Of a stretch of DNA of 64,000 nucleotides, positions 34,709 to 44,757 are shown in pieces. The notes below the pieces were generated by a model. The model had not been told where the DNA came from. It did no database searches and saw only the letters and a program-made list of their open reading frames with translations. Position 1 is the stretch's first letter, and every line of letters starts with the position of its first letter. This DNA is from Pascua guehoae (Eukaryota > Basidiomycota > Tremellomycetes > Trichosporonales > Trichosporonaceae): positions 55,029-119,028 of the forward strand of contig BCJX01000011.1 of assembly GCA_001600415.1 (NCBI GenBank), written 5' to 3'. The position numbers and the translations under genes were made by a program.

Positions 34709-35653
34709 CTAGTATTGCTTGTCGGGCCCAACCGCCCTGTAGATCCGATTATAGTGCACGAGCGAGTCTGTCCCCAACCCCTGCTGTGCATCTGTCACGC
34801 GGCAGATGAAGAGTTCACTGCCTTGCTCGCCTGTATTCCCTGGTGTTGTCTCCAAATCCCTCGCAACGGCACCCGTGGCCCCCACCGTCTTGAGCGGGAG
34901 GCTATGGACAACCTCGCACCGGAGGCACCCCACGGCATCGCGCAGCGCGGGCGGGTCCGACTCGTCCCACTGCGGCCCGTCGAATATGGGGCCCTGGTCG
35001 ACTCCTGGGCGCGCGAGCGCGTCCGCGATCGGCTGGTTGGTCGCCGCCAACAGCGACACGGTCAGTGTCGTCGGCGTGCGTGGTGCTCCTTCGTTATCCG
35101 ACGGGCTCGGGCGGAGGCAGTCGGCCATGCGAGAGGGCAGGCGCAGCGAGAAGGCCACGAGCGGGTGCGGTTCGAGCGTCAGAGACGCAAACGACGTCAA
35201 TGTCGCGCCGTGGTATTTGGACGTTGATTTTGTGTCCGGCGTGCGCGCCGAGCGTGCCACTGCGACGACGACGGGCTGCGCGTTAGTATGGCGGCTGCCA
35301 CGGGACGCGCCACTAGCGGACTCGTCCAACAACGTTGGGCCATCTTCTCCCCCCCCCACACCTCTCCCCGGCGCACCCCACCTCCGCACTTCTCATCACC
35401 TCGTCCTCCACTACCAACGACGACCATGTCCAAGGCAGTCCAAACCCCCTCCTACGCCAGGTTCGAACCCCCCCCCAACCTCCCTACCACGCACCTGTGC
35501 AACATTCCTCAACACATCGCGCATCCGATGCCCCGCCTCGATCTCTGCGCCTGCGCTCCGCGCGCTCCCCGGCGCCGACGAGAGGAGGGCGAGGACGCGC
35601 GCGGGCCACGAGAGGAGCGGCGAGCTGGAGCCGGCGGCTCGGGGGGCGAGCAT
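34709..35653 (-). CDS. Flavin reductase-like domain protein, probably mitochondrial
   Basis: Exons 35653-35495 and 35275-34709 give 241 residues; the 219-nt intron falls exactly between VLRNVAQ and PVVVAVARS, restoring the family's R-x-VAQPVVV start. The N-terminal 35 residues are Ala/Ser/Arg-rich with no acids until EIEAG, like a mitochondrial presequence. GATLTSFASLTLEPHPLVAFSL and PSRMADCL form the FMN-binding barrel, and QGPIFDGPQWDESDPPALRDAVGCLRCEV is the usual later segment. These proteins bind FMN and reduce flavins or act as partner reductases. The natural role in fungi is largely unassigned. Confidence 0.85.
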
Positions 35654-35911
35654 CGCGGGCGGAGGGTGGGGCCGCGCGGCGGGCTGGGTGGCGGGGAGAG
35701 TAAGTATGGAGAGGGTGGTTGTCGATGACGAGCGGGGCCGGCAACTGGTTGTACTTGTAATCTGCAGGCACAGTCGAGGTCGGCTTCGGTAATCCCAGGC
35801 GGGGGGAAAATGGGTGGTGGCGGAGATGGGACCATGTCCGTGTTTCAGCGGCAATGTGGTCATTGCATTTTTGGAAGACCATGTTCGACAACACCACAAC
35901 CACCAACAACA

Positions 35912-36480
35912 ATGTCGAGTACGTCTCCCTCACCCCAGAACGGATGCAATACCCGACACCGCTCACACCCAGACGCCGCACCATCAGAAACCCCGGGTCC
36001 GTCGGTACAGCACCAGCTCGCGTCCGTGGCGGCGCGCAAGGAGACGGCGCAGACGCACCCGGGCCAAAAGGACACGCTGGTCCCGGCGTCCAAGCTGGCC
36101 AAGAACAAGCGCCTCCCGGCGACCATGATTACGCCCGCGGGGCGTATCGAGGCGAGCAAGAAGAGCAAGAGCAAGGCCGAGAGCTCGAAGAAGCGCCGGC
36201 GGACCGAGATGGGCAAGGAAAAGGCGCTCGAGAGGATGGAGCGGTTGGAGAATAAGGTCCGGCAGAGTGAGGAGCGCAAGGTGAGTCTGAACGGGGAGGA
36301 GGTGGGAGGATGTGGTCCGCACGAGGTGGTCTGCACGAGGTGGTCTGCACGAGGTGGTCTGCACGAGGTGGTCTGCACGAGGTCTGCACGAGGTCTTACA
36401 CACGAGGCGGCACACCACGACCAGATTCACTAGCTGACGGACAGAACAAGCGCAAGCGCGCAAAGCAGGCGTGGGAGTAG
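35912..36480 (+). CDS. Small lysine-rich coiled-coil protein, possibly nucleolar
   Basis: Exons 35912-36280 and 36445-36480 give 134 residues. The first 70 are polar and disordered. KNKRLPATMITPAGRIEASKK leads into a run of Lys/Arg (SSKKRRRTEMGKEK), then a helix ALERMERLENKVRQSEERKNKRKRAKQAWE. Composition fits a nucleolar or ribosome-assembly protein, which is an inference from charge alone. An upstream ATG at 35884 starts a different frame that loses the basic helix, so 35912 is preferred. The single intron carries a 14-bp tandem repeat. Confidence 0.65.
36314..36396. repeat. 14-bp tandem repeat in an intron
   Basis: At least four head-to-tail copies of GAGGTGGTCTGCAC, then shortened copies GAGGTCTGCAC, inside the intron at 36281-36444. 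Confidence 0.9.
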
Positions 36481-38804
36481 AGACTGCTATAGAGACCTTG
36501 GAGTGTACGCCACGCGAGCTTGGACCTTGGCCGTCGGACCTAAGACGTCGGACGTCGGCCACACGACTGTACTGTAATGTATATACCTGCGGCTTACCGC
36601 TTGTCCGGGCTGAGAAGGGTATGGTGGGCGTGTGGCGAAGTCGAGGGCAAGTGGAGCGTCAGCCTACAGCCCCGGGTGGCAGCGTGCCATTTGAGCGTAC
36701 CTTTCAAGCGTCGTTGAAGTACCCCCATCTCCAAACCGACTCGCCATCGCTCAGCGCAGCCCACACCCCGTAGACCAAAGCACTGACAGTGGGCACTTGA
36801 CGCACATGCTCGCGCACATGCTTGTCTGCATGCGCGCAACCGAAGGACCTGTTCGGTGTCCGTTGGCCGAAACTCACCCCGCGCTAATGTCGGATTGACT
36901 AAACGCCCTTATGGTGTGAAACTATCCACATGGCCACCTACGACGCAAGAGCAACCGCCAGGCCATCCATAGGCGTACCACCAGCCTTCGACATCTGGTT
37001 TGGCAAGCTGAAATCTGGACCGCGGAACCGCCGAGCGCGAGCGCGCATTGGTCTGCTACGGGATCCAGCCGATGACCCACCAACGTCCGTGACCGTGTTG
37101 AGGGGCACAAGCTCGCTGCCACAATGCTGCTGCGCTGCTCAAGGCCACCGTCCTCACCACCGTCGCTGGCATGCAGCGAGCCGGCCGTGCTCCGTGTGCG
37201 GCGTCTGTTTGACCGCGGACTGGCGCCTCTGGACGTCAGTGCCACGGGAGCATGCCCACACGGCTTGGCGGGCGGGGTTGCGTGGTGTCAAGGAGTGCAA
37301 TTACCGAACACTGCCGTACGGCTGCGTGGCAGATGCCCCGCGGGGACGACTATGGGCACTAGTGCTACTGCATCGATGACCTACTGTTGGCGGTTGCGCG
37401 CACTGCCCCTCGGCACCAGTCGCGTCGTCCCGATCTACAAGGGCGCCTGTCTGGCAAACCGCCGATGATAAGTGTTTCAGTACAGGTTCCAGGCCGTGTA
37501 TATGAATGCAGCAAGTATGGACGCGGTACTTTGTGGCAAGGGTCAACTTTGGCACATGTTGATTTTGCTGTTGGACCAGTGCTGGGTTTCGATGGGGAGC
37601 GACTGAGCGCGCCCTCAAAGCCAGTTTGTCGACGTCAACGATTGATGAGTGAGAATGTAATGCTGATTTTGATAGTGGCTGCATCAGTCCTCTCAGCCCA
37701 ACATCAACACCATCCGCGCTCAACTCGACGTCTGTCGATAATCACCACTCGGCGCGGCTCGTCCAAATGTGCTTGCCGTAGTAAAGCGATCTTTAGATGA
37801 AATGATGCTTCCGAGGCCGACGAGACTTTCTACATCGTTACCTGCAGTCCACGAGCCACGTACGGGTGACGGCTGTCTTCTTTCAGACGCTGTCGTCGTT
37901 AGAACTCACTGTCAGAACCCGCGTTAGAAGTCGTGTCAGAACTCGTGTCAGAACTCGTGCCAGAACTCGTGTCAGAACACATTGCCCGTCCAAAATGGCA
38001 GTGGGTAACCATAGGACCTCGTCGAGAGACTTGACCAGTGATGCTGACGACTGTGTACAAGACAGTCAGCAAGATGGCCATAAAAGCTGGATCTGAGGAT
38101 TTTGGTAGACGCTCCCGAGCTGCCGATCCAGTTCGAGACGAGATCAACCGACGCAACCAGGAGGCTCTCGGCGCTCATAACAACCTGGAGTGACGGAAGC
38201 GTGCCTCAGTTCCATTTGCCGGATATACAGGAGGGTAGAACAAGGAAAACCCACGTCCAGCACACGATTACGTGCTCTGCAGGCGTGAGGTGTTTGCTGT
38301 GATTGAGTGCTGTGTGGATAGTGTTGGTGGAAAGTTGCGGATGCGTTGACTGTGTGCATTGGTGCGCTGGTGTCGTCACCGCCACGTGAGTCGAGCGATA
38401 GCCGATGCCGACTTCTGAAGCTCCGGAGCGGAATTCCATAAAAACGATAGACGTGCACGCCGAAGCGCCGACGTGCCGAGGCAAGCTGCATGCATGCTCG
38501 GGGCCATGTCCGATGCTGCGCAGTATGTCAAATGCGTCGGCGAGATGCATGTTGTAAGCAATGACGTTGGGGTTGAGTGGCGAAAATGTCGTTGTGGGTG
38601 GCGACGAGTGGAATGGAAAAGGGAGACGGCCGATTGGTCCGAACAAAGGCGATCCCTGCCTCTGCCTGCATACCCTCAGTCAGCAACTAACCTCGAGCCG
38701 ACCTGCTGCACCTCATCTCCACAACCCGACATCCACAATCTCAACTTTGCTCATATTCCAACCTTTCCACTTTTGCTTTCCACAACATTTCATCTCACTC
38801 CACC
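36481..38804. other. Gene-poor region
   Basis: 2.3 kb without a supported gene, apart from the 12-bp repeat at 37901-37979 and the NFU1 promoter at its right end. Confidence 0.5.
37901..37979. repeat. 12-bp tandem repeat
   Basis: About six imperfect head-to-tail copies of GTCAGAACTCGT (variants with TTAG or CCAG). On the minus strand the period of four codons reads as SDTS-like repeats in a short frame that is not convincing as a gene. Confidence 0.85.
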
Positions 38805-39797
38805 ATGCGTTCAGCAATCGCCTCATCATCCCGCGCCGTGTTCGCATCCGTCTCGGCCGTGCCGCGCCCCGCTGCCCGTGCGCTCTCGACGTCTGCGCGC
38901 GCCGCCGTCGCGTTCGCACCAACCGCCCCCGTCTCCTTCTCGAGCGTCCGCCTCGCGCGCGGCGTCGACCTCGGACGGGCAGGGATGCCCCGCCTCTCTG
39001 TCGGCCGCCAGCAGGGTAAGTTGGCTGTGCTGTCTACGGTGTAATCCAGCTAACGTCAGCACGTACAATGTTCATCCAGACGGAGACGACGCCCAACGAG
39101 GCGTCTCTCAAGTTTATCCCCGGAACGACGGTCATGGAGAATGGAACAGCAGAGTTCCTCGACATGCGGTCTGCACTGGGCTCGCCGCTGGCGTCGCGCC
39201 TGTTGAACATTGACGGCATTGTGGGCGTGTTTTACGGACCCGACTTTGTGACGTGCTCAAAGGACGAGTCGTATTCGTGGTCGATTCTCAAGCCCGAAGT
39301 GTTTGCCGTGCTCATGGAGCACTTTTCGTCTGGCGCGCCGCTCTTCAAAGAGGGCCACGGCGAGGGACCCGACGACACGCGCGTGCTCGATACCGACTCG
39401 GAGGTGGTGGGCATGATCAAGGAGCTGCTCGAGACGCGCGTCCGCCCAGCCATCCAAGAGGACGGAGGCGACATCGAGTACAAGGGATTCGACGAGGCGA
39501 CCGGTACCGTCATGCTCATGCTCAAGGGGTCGTGTCGTGGATGCTCGAGCTCAGAGGTCACGCTCAAGAATGGCATTGAGCGCATGCTCATGCACTATGT
39601 CCCAGAGGTCGAGCGCGTCGAGCAGTTCCTCGAGGAAGAGCAGAAGATTGCCCTCGACGAGTTTAACAAGCTCGAGGCAAAGCTCGCCAAGAAGAAGGAC
39701 GACGGAAAAGCAGAGTGAGTAGAGTATGGCCCGAGATGGAAGCGTCTCTTGGATACCAGCTGACACCGACAGCATGAGCCAGTACATGTCCGCATAG
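38805..39797 (+). CDS. NFU1: Mitochondrial Fe-S cluster carrier NFU1
   Basis: Exons 38805-39015, 39060-39714 and 39773-39797 give 296 residues. N-terminal ~60 residues are Ala/Arg/Ser-rich, a mitochondrial presequence. MFIQTETTPNEASLKFIPG and the GIVGVFYGPDFVT region form the Nfu N-domain. RPAIQEDGGDIEYKG and the cluster-binding C-x2-C in KGSCRGCSSSEVTLKNGIE form the C-domain. It delivers 4Fe-4S clusters to lipoyl synthase and a few other mitochondrial enzymes. Lipoyl synthase itself is encoded at 49302-50660. Confidence 0.96.
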
Positions 39798-40159
39798 TGT
39801 ATCGAGTGTGGTTTGGTTATGCATTCTCATGTCCCACGTGTAGCTTCTGGTTACTATGCGCAGCATGGATGTCCTCTGTGCAGAGATGAGACGCACTCGC
39901 CGAGTCTGGGCGTGCTGAATCAAGTGGGCCAGGGTGGTTTGCCAAGGTTTGGTGGGTTATGGATAGAAGGATCTGTGACCACGCCGTGCCAAGCGCACGC
40001 TATTGCAGCGCGAGTTGCCCGAGTTGCCACCCAAGAATGACAAACTTCTGCGCACACGACCACACTTGTGCCAGCCGTGCGCACTGCCCTCTGCTGTGAT
40101 GCTACATACATGCCATGCTGGGTTTCTCTACAATCACCACTTTTGCTTCTCGCTCTAGT
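39798..40159. other. Convergent intergenic region
   Basis: 3' flanks of NFU1 (+) and TFIIA gamma (-). Nothing else seen. Confidence 0.6.
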
Positions 40160-40857
40160 TCAGTGGCCCTTGCGGCCGTCCGTCGCGTCGCCAGACTTGC
40201 ACGCGACAATCTTGATCTTTGGCGCCGTCACGAGTTCTCCACTCGTTCTGGTGTGTTAGCTGAGTGCCTGCAGCAGAGCTGGTCAGCTACGCACGATGAG
40301 CCAGTGCCCTCCATGCGGAACTGGGGGTCCTTGACCACAAACGTCCACACGTCGTCACATAAGCGGTAGGTCGAGAGATGGCCCTAAGGGGGTCAGCGGA
40401 CTTGTCCGGAGGAGAAAGGGTTGTGATGTGGCCATGCGCACAACTCGCGTCTTTCGTCAAGTGCAAAGGATGGCGAAGGGGACAGGAGAGGAATAGCAGG
40501 GAACACGAAGAAAAGTCGCGGGCAAAGGTCACAAAAGGAAGGTGGCAATACGCACCTTGACGCTCGTCTTCTGCTTGACGCCCTTCTGGAGGCACTCGGT
40601 CAACGACTTGTCAAACTGCAGTGTTAGCTAACCTCATGTCATCAACTTGACTAGCTACACACCTGCTGGAGGACACGCATGGCGAGCTGGGGCGGAATGT
40701 CACCCGAAGTAATGAGCTCGTCGAGCGCGTCGGTGAGCGCCGTGCCGATGCTGTGTGGGGGTTAGTCAGCCCACCCCTTGGGACACCAGATCAGGGGTCG
40801 GGGTTCGTACCTCGAGCCACGGTAGAACTCGTAGTAGGTCTGTCCCTTTTCCGCCAT
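40160..40857 (-). CDS. TOA2: TFIIA gamma subunit (Toa2)
   Basis: Exons 40857-40811, 40750-40663, 40615-40556, 40383-40295 and 40247-40160 give 123 residues, the family's length. [21 protein letters not shown] is the N-terminal helix start; [25 protein letters not shown] the helical bundle; [22 protein letters not shown] and APKIKIVAC the beta-barrel that contacts TBP and DNA. With the large TFIIA subunit it stabilises TBP on promoters. The final exon was found by matching phase and the conserved KIKIVAC strand; a longer read-through of exon 4 is open but lacks that strand. Confidence 0.95.
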
Positions 40858-41541
40858 CTTGGGTCAGAGGGGATTTCGTCTGTGTGTATTGGAGGGAGTA
40901 AAGAGAGAGGAGGACTGCGGCGACGGGGGTGTTGAGTGGTGGTGACGCCGAGTGAGTGGTGATGAGAAGGTGGCCACTGAAATGTACTTATAGTCGTCCC
41001 ATTACCAACCAAACGGGTCGGTCGGTCGGTTGCAATAATCTCAGTCAAACGTTGGCTGTTGGAGCAAGCCAGGCCAGCCAGCTTGATACCCTGCTTTTAA
41101 TACTCGAACATTATCAAAGCCCCCCCTTTTACTGCGCACTGCCCGTGACCTCCACGTGGGGTTTATGGGATAAAACCGGAGAATGAACCTTTAAATAACC
41201 ACGAGGCTGTGTGTGGGACCCCAGGCTGTCTGTCGCCAGTATGTGAGGCATGGATTCATGAATGGCCGCCCGCCAGGCCGCCCAGTCCCTCCCGGGCCAA
41301 GTCGGCAGTGGCAGTGGCAGTGCCAGCAGTCAGGTTGCAGTTGTGGTGTGGGTGTGTGACATGACGCGCTCCGAGACCAACGGCAAACCGGCAGCCACAG
41401 GCCACAGGCAGGCGACCGACAATACTTACTACAACACCACTCATTCATTCAACCCCCGACACCACCACCACCACTCCCTCGCTCACCATCGTCGCCGGGC
41501 AACTCGCTTCTAGCGTACACTCCTCCCCCACCTGCCCAACC
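40858..41541. promoter_or_regulatory. Divergent promoter region of TFIIA gamma and MOB4-like genes
   Basis: 684 bp between start codons. A tetramer run GGTCGGTCGGTCGG at 41017-41030 and a TAAATAA stretch near 41190 are the only visible features. Confidence 0.4.
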
Positions 41542-44249
41542 ATGATTATACCCCCGGAGAACATGCTCGCGCCACCCACCTACCGCTTCCGGCGCGGTGC
41601 AAAACTGGTCGTGAGTCACGACACCCCCTGATGCTGGCCCGACCCCTTGCTTCCCTCATCTCGTCGCAACCCTCGCTCGCAACGGTGCGACTGTGCCAAC
41701 TGCCCAACACTCGTTTGCTCCAACCTGCATCGCAACCGTCTACTGCCCAGCTGGCCCCCAGCTTTCACCTACTCATCCCCAACCGCGCCAACAACAAGTC
41801 ACACGAGCTCACCCTGTAGGAAATGCCCCCAGTGCCGCCCCAGCTGCCTGTCCCACCCCTGTCTGCGCTCGACGGACCGTTCCAGCTCGCAGAGTACCTC
41901 TCGCTCAAGGTGCGACACGACCCACACGACATCAAGGGGCTCGTCGACGTGCAGTCGGACAATGCAAAGGCTGCGGACCGCCATGTTGTGAGTACAAGAC
42001 AGGCGCTGTTTTGTGTTTGGTGCCATGGTCGTGTGCCCATCACCGCGTTCCGCAGAACATGGCACCTGTCGGCCCGATTAAAGAACCCAGGCTGATATCA
42101 TAGTGGATCTACGAACACCTCCGGTAAGTCTTATGACCTCGCTCGTGCGTGACGCGCGCGTATTGCGCGTTATGCCGGCCCGCGAGCCCACAAGTCGCGC
42201 GCAAACACACACCCGCTAGATCTCACGAGCGAGGGTGTGCCAACCCCCATATCAACACCCTGCTGACGCGCACAGGCGGATACCGATCGACGCGACGCCA
42301 CTCATTACGCAGCTGGTCCAGTTGTGCAGCCGCGAAACATGTCCAGAGATGAAGGCAGACGAGTGGCTATACCTGTGCGTCGCGCACGGCGGCGAAGGCA
42401 CCGACCGGTGCTGTGCGATCGACTATATTCTTCACACGTACGTGTTTTATTCTTGTCTTTGCTTTTCTGAGGGCGTGGGCTCACCGACAGACTTGACTCT
42501 ACGTCGGCGCTCCTCAACTCGCCAAACTACTTTCCGTCGCGGCTGCACATTCCCAACGCCTCGCTTGCCCACTTTCCATCGCTGTTCCGGCGCCTGTCGC
42601 GCATCTTCTCCCATGCCTACTTTCACCACCGCGAGGCATTTGCGACGTCCGAGGCTGAGACATCGCTGTACGCGCGCTTCGTGGCCCTGTGCCAAAAGTA
42701 TGACCTCGTCGGTGCCAACCTGCTCATCATTCCCGCCGAGGGGTATGAGATGTTTGCAGAGCACGACTCGGACGATGCAGACGAGGCGACCAACGAGCAC
42801 GAGGAGGAAAAGGCAGACGACGACTCGGACGAAGAGCAAAGTAGCGGCGGCAACGACCACGGCGACGACGACGACGGACCTCGCGGGCGGGACAAGGAGG
42901 GCGGCGGCGAGCTGGCAGGGCGCTCTCACTCGCTGGGGCGTCATCCCGCACCGTACCAGTCGCCTGGCAAGTGGGTCGCTTCGCCTGTCCAGGTCGCGAA
43001 CAAGGGCAAGCCGGCCCCCGCGCAGGCATCCGAGACGCACTCGCCGCCCAGCACTCGCGCCGCACTCGACAACCTGCCAGAGACCACCTCGCCCTCGCCG
43101 TCCACCCCGACGACGACGGCCTCCCCCTCGTCCATGCTCACCGGCAAGCAGCCCGGACGCGGTACCCTGAGCCGCGGCAAGGCGCCCCGCGGATCCACGG
43201 CGTCCATGTGGTCCGCCTCGCCGTCGTCATCGCCACCCAAAGACTCTGCGTTGACGCCCGATGACCCGCCCGCCGCAGAGATCCCGATCGGCATGGCACG
43301 CAGGGAGAGCGCGGAGAGTGCAATCTATGTCGGCGAGGAGGACGAGCCGCGCACTACGAGCCCGCTCAAGGAGGCGTTCAAGGAGCGCCCCACGGCAGTG
43401 GCGTCGACGTCGCCGCCAAAGACCGCGGCCAGCGCTGGTGACATTGCCAAGGTCGAAGACGAGACTGTCGCGCCATCCCTACCGCCCCTTCCAGAGACGA
43501 CGCCGTGTCCACCTGCACCACAGCCCGAGGACCCCACGTCCGCGGCCGCCCCCACGAGCCCGAGCAAGGTCCAGAGCCCTGCCGACCCTCTCTCGCAGCC
43601 AGTATCGGCGTCTGCCGCAAAGGCACCCGTTGCCGCTGTTTCTGAGCCGCCTTCGTTGTTCCCATCGACAGAGCCAGGCTTGGCCCCACGCCCGACATAC
43701 GCTGACCTGTCCATCTCGCCAAAGTCGCAGCTCCTCCCGCTTGCCTTGCAGCGCGATGCGGATGCCGAGACACCCGAGCCGGCAGACAAGAAGGACACTG
43801 CGACGGACGCAACAGGCCTCGATGTGAGCCTCGTGACCGACGCCGAGACTGCGGCAGCGTACGCAGACTCGGCCGTAGATGCCAGCGACGCCGTGGCCGC
43901 CGAGGCGGCTACCAAGAGCGACGCTGAGCCAACCACCCTCGCCTCGTCGCCGCCTGTCCCGAGTGTCGTCGTCCGGGCAAAGGACGTGCCCGCGGCCGAG
44001 TCTCCAGAACCCGCCGCCTCTGTCCCGTCCGCGCCTGCGGCCCCCGCCACTGCCACCCCTGCATCCTCTGCCACATCCACCAGCACGACCTCGGCACTCC
44101 CCATCCCGCTCCCGCCAAAGTCGGAGTTGCTCGCGAGCCCCAAGTCGCCCCAGTCGCCCGGAAAGCGCAGCAAGGGACGCGGCGCCAAGCCCCGCTCGCC
44201 CGCCAAGGTCGGGCGCAAGAAGAGTGACGACGTCAGGCGTGATGAATAG
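41542..44249 (+). CDS. MOB4/phocein-like protein with a long disordered tail
   Basis: Exons 41542-41610, 41820-41987, 42104-42123, 42276-42437 and 42491-44249 give 725 residues. The MOB fold occupies about 25-235: WIYEHLRRIPIDATPLITQL, zinc ligands C-x4-C in CSRETC and H-x4-H in HAYFHH, AIDYILHTLDSTSALLNSPNYFPSR and FRRLSRIFSHAYFHH. LLNSxxYFPSR and RIFSHAYFHHR point to the phocein (MOB4, fungal Mob3) branch rather than Mob1/Mob2. Phocein is part of STRIPAK, the PP2A-striatin complex controlling hyphal fusion and mating. Known members end near residue 225. Here about 490 Ser/Pro/Ala/Thr-rich residues follow an acidic stretch, with SP and TP sites that kinases could use. Domain call is strong; tail function unknown. 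Confidence 0.88.
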
Positions 44250-44757
44250 AGTAGGCAGTGGAGTGTGTGGTCTGGAGCGCGACAGAGAGGCAAGGCCGAG
44301 AGTCAGGGAGTGAGGCAGCGATGGTACGAGGTAGAGTGACTGCCCGGACAGAGGACAGTAGGATAGCACGACGACGCGACGCACGCGACGCACGCGACAT
44401 GGCATGCCCGACACAGTACCGCTAGATGCCCAGCCACCAGACTGATACACGCCGTGCACGCACGCAACGTAACGACGAGCCTGTAACACGATGCATTTGA
44501 TGTACACCGACGCTGTGCGGGAGACTGCGAGACCGCAAGAGCACATGAGACGCGAGGTGAGGCTAGGTAAGGCAGGTGAGGCCAGGTATCAAGCCACCTC
44601 GAGCGCGCGAGACGAGGCCGAGGCACACTGAACGAGCACGCGAGCACACAAGACTGACAACATTGCGAGGCATACATGTGACACGTGCATTTGCTACACC
44701 ATGCTGTATGCGTACGGCAGTGTCCACCCTACCCGGCAGCGCACATAGTCCACCTCC
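44250..44757. other. Convergent intergenic region
   Basis: 3' flanks of the MOB4-like gene (+) and the C2H2 gene (-). A short ACGCGACGC direct repeat occurs near 44373-44398; nothing else. Confidence 0.55.

Noticed and set aside
35455..35475. TTCGAACC motif suggesting a tRNA T-arm
   Set aside because: No pairing acceptor or anticodon arms nearby; it lies inside an intron.
34806..35792. 328-residue plus-strand frame
   Set aside because: Lies opposite the flavin-reductase-like gene, whose spliced product has clear family motifs.
43325..44546. Minus-strand frames of over 320 residues opposite the MOB4 tail
   Set aside because: Shadow frames of a low-complexity Ser/Pro/Ala exon, with no start or splice support.
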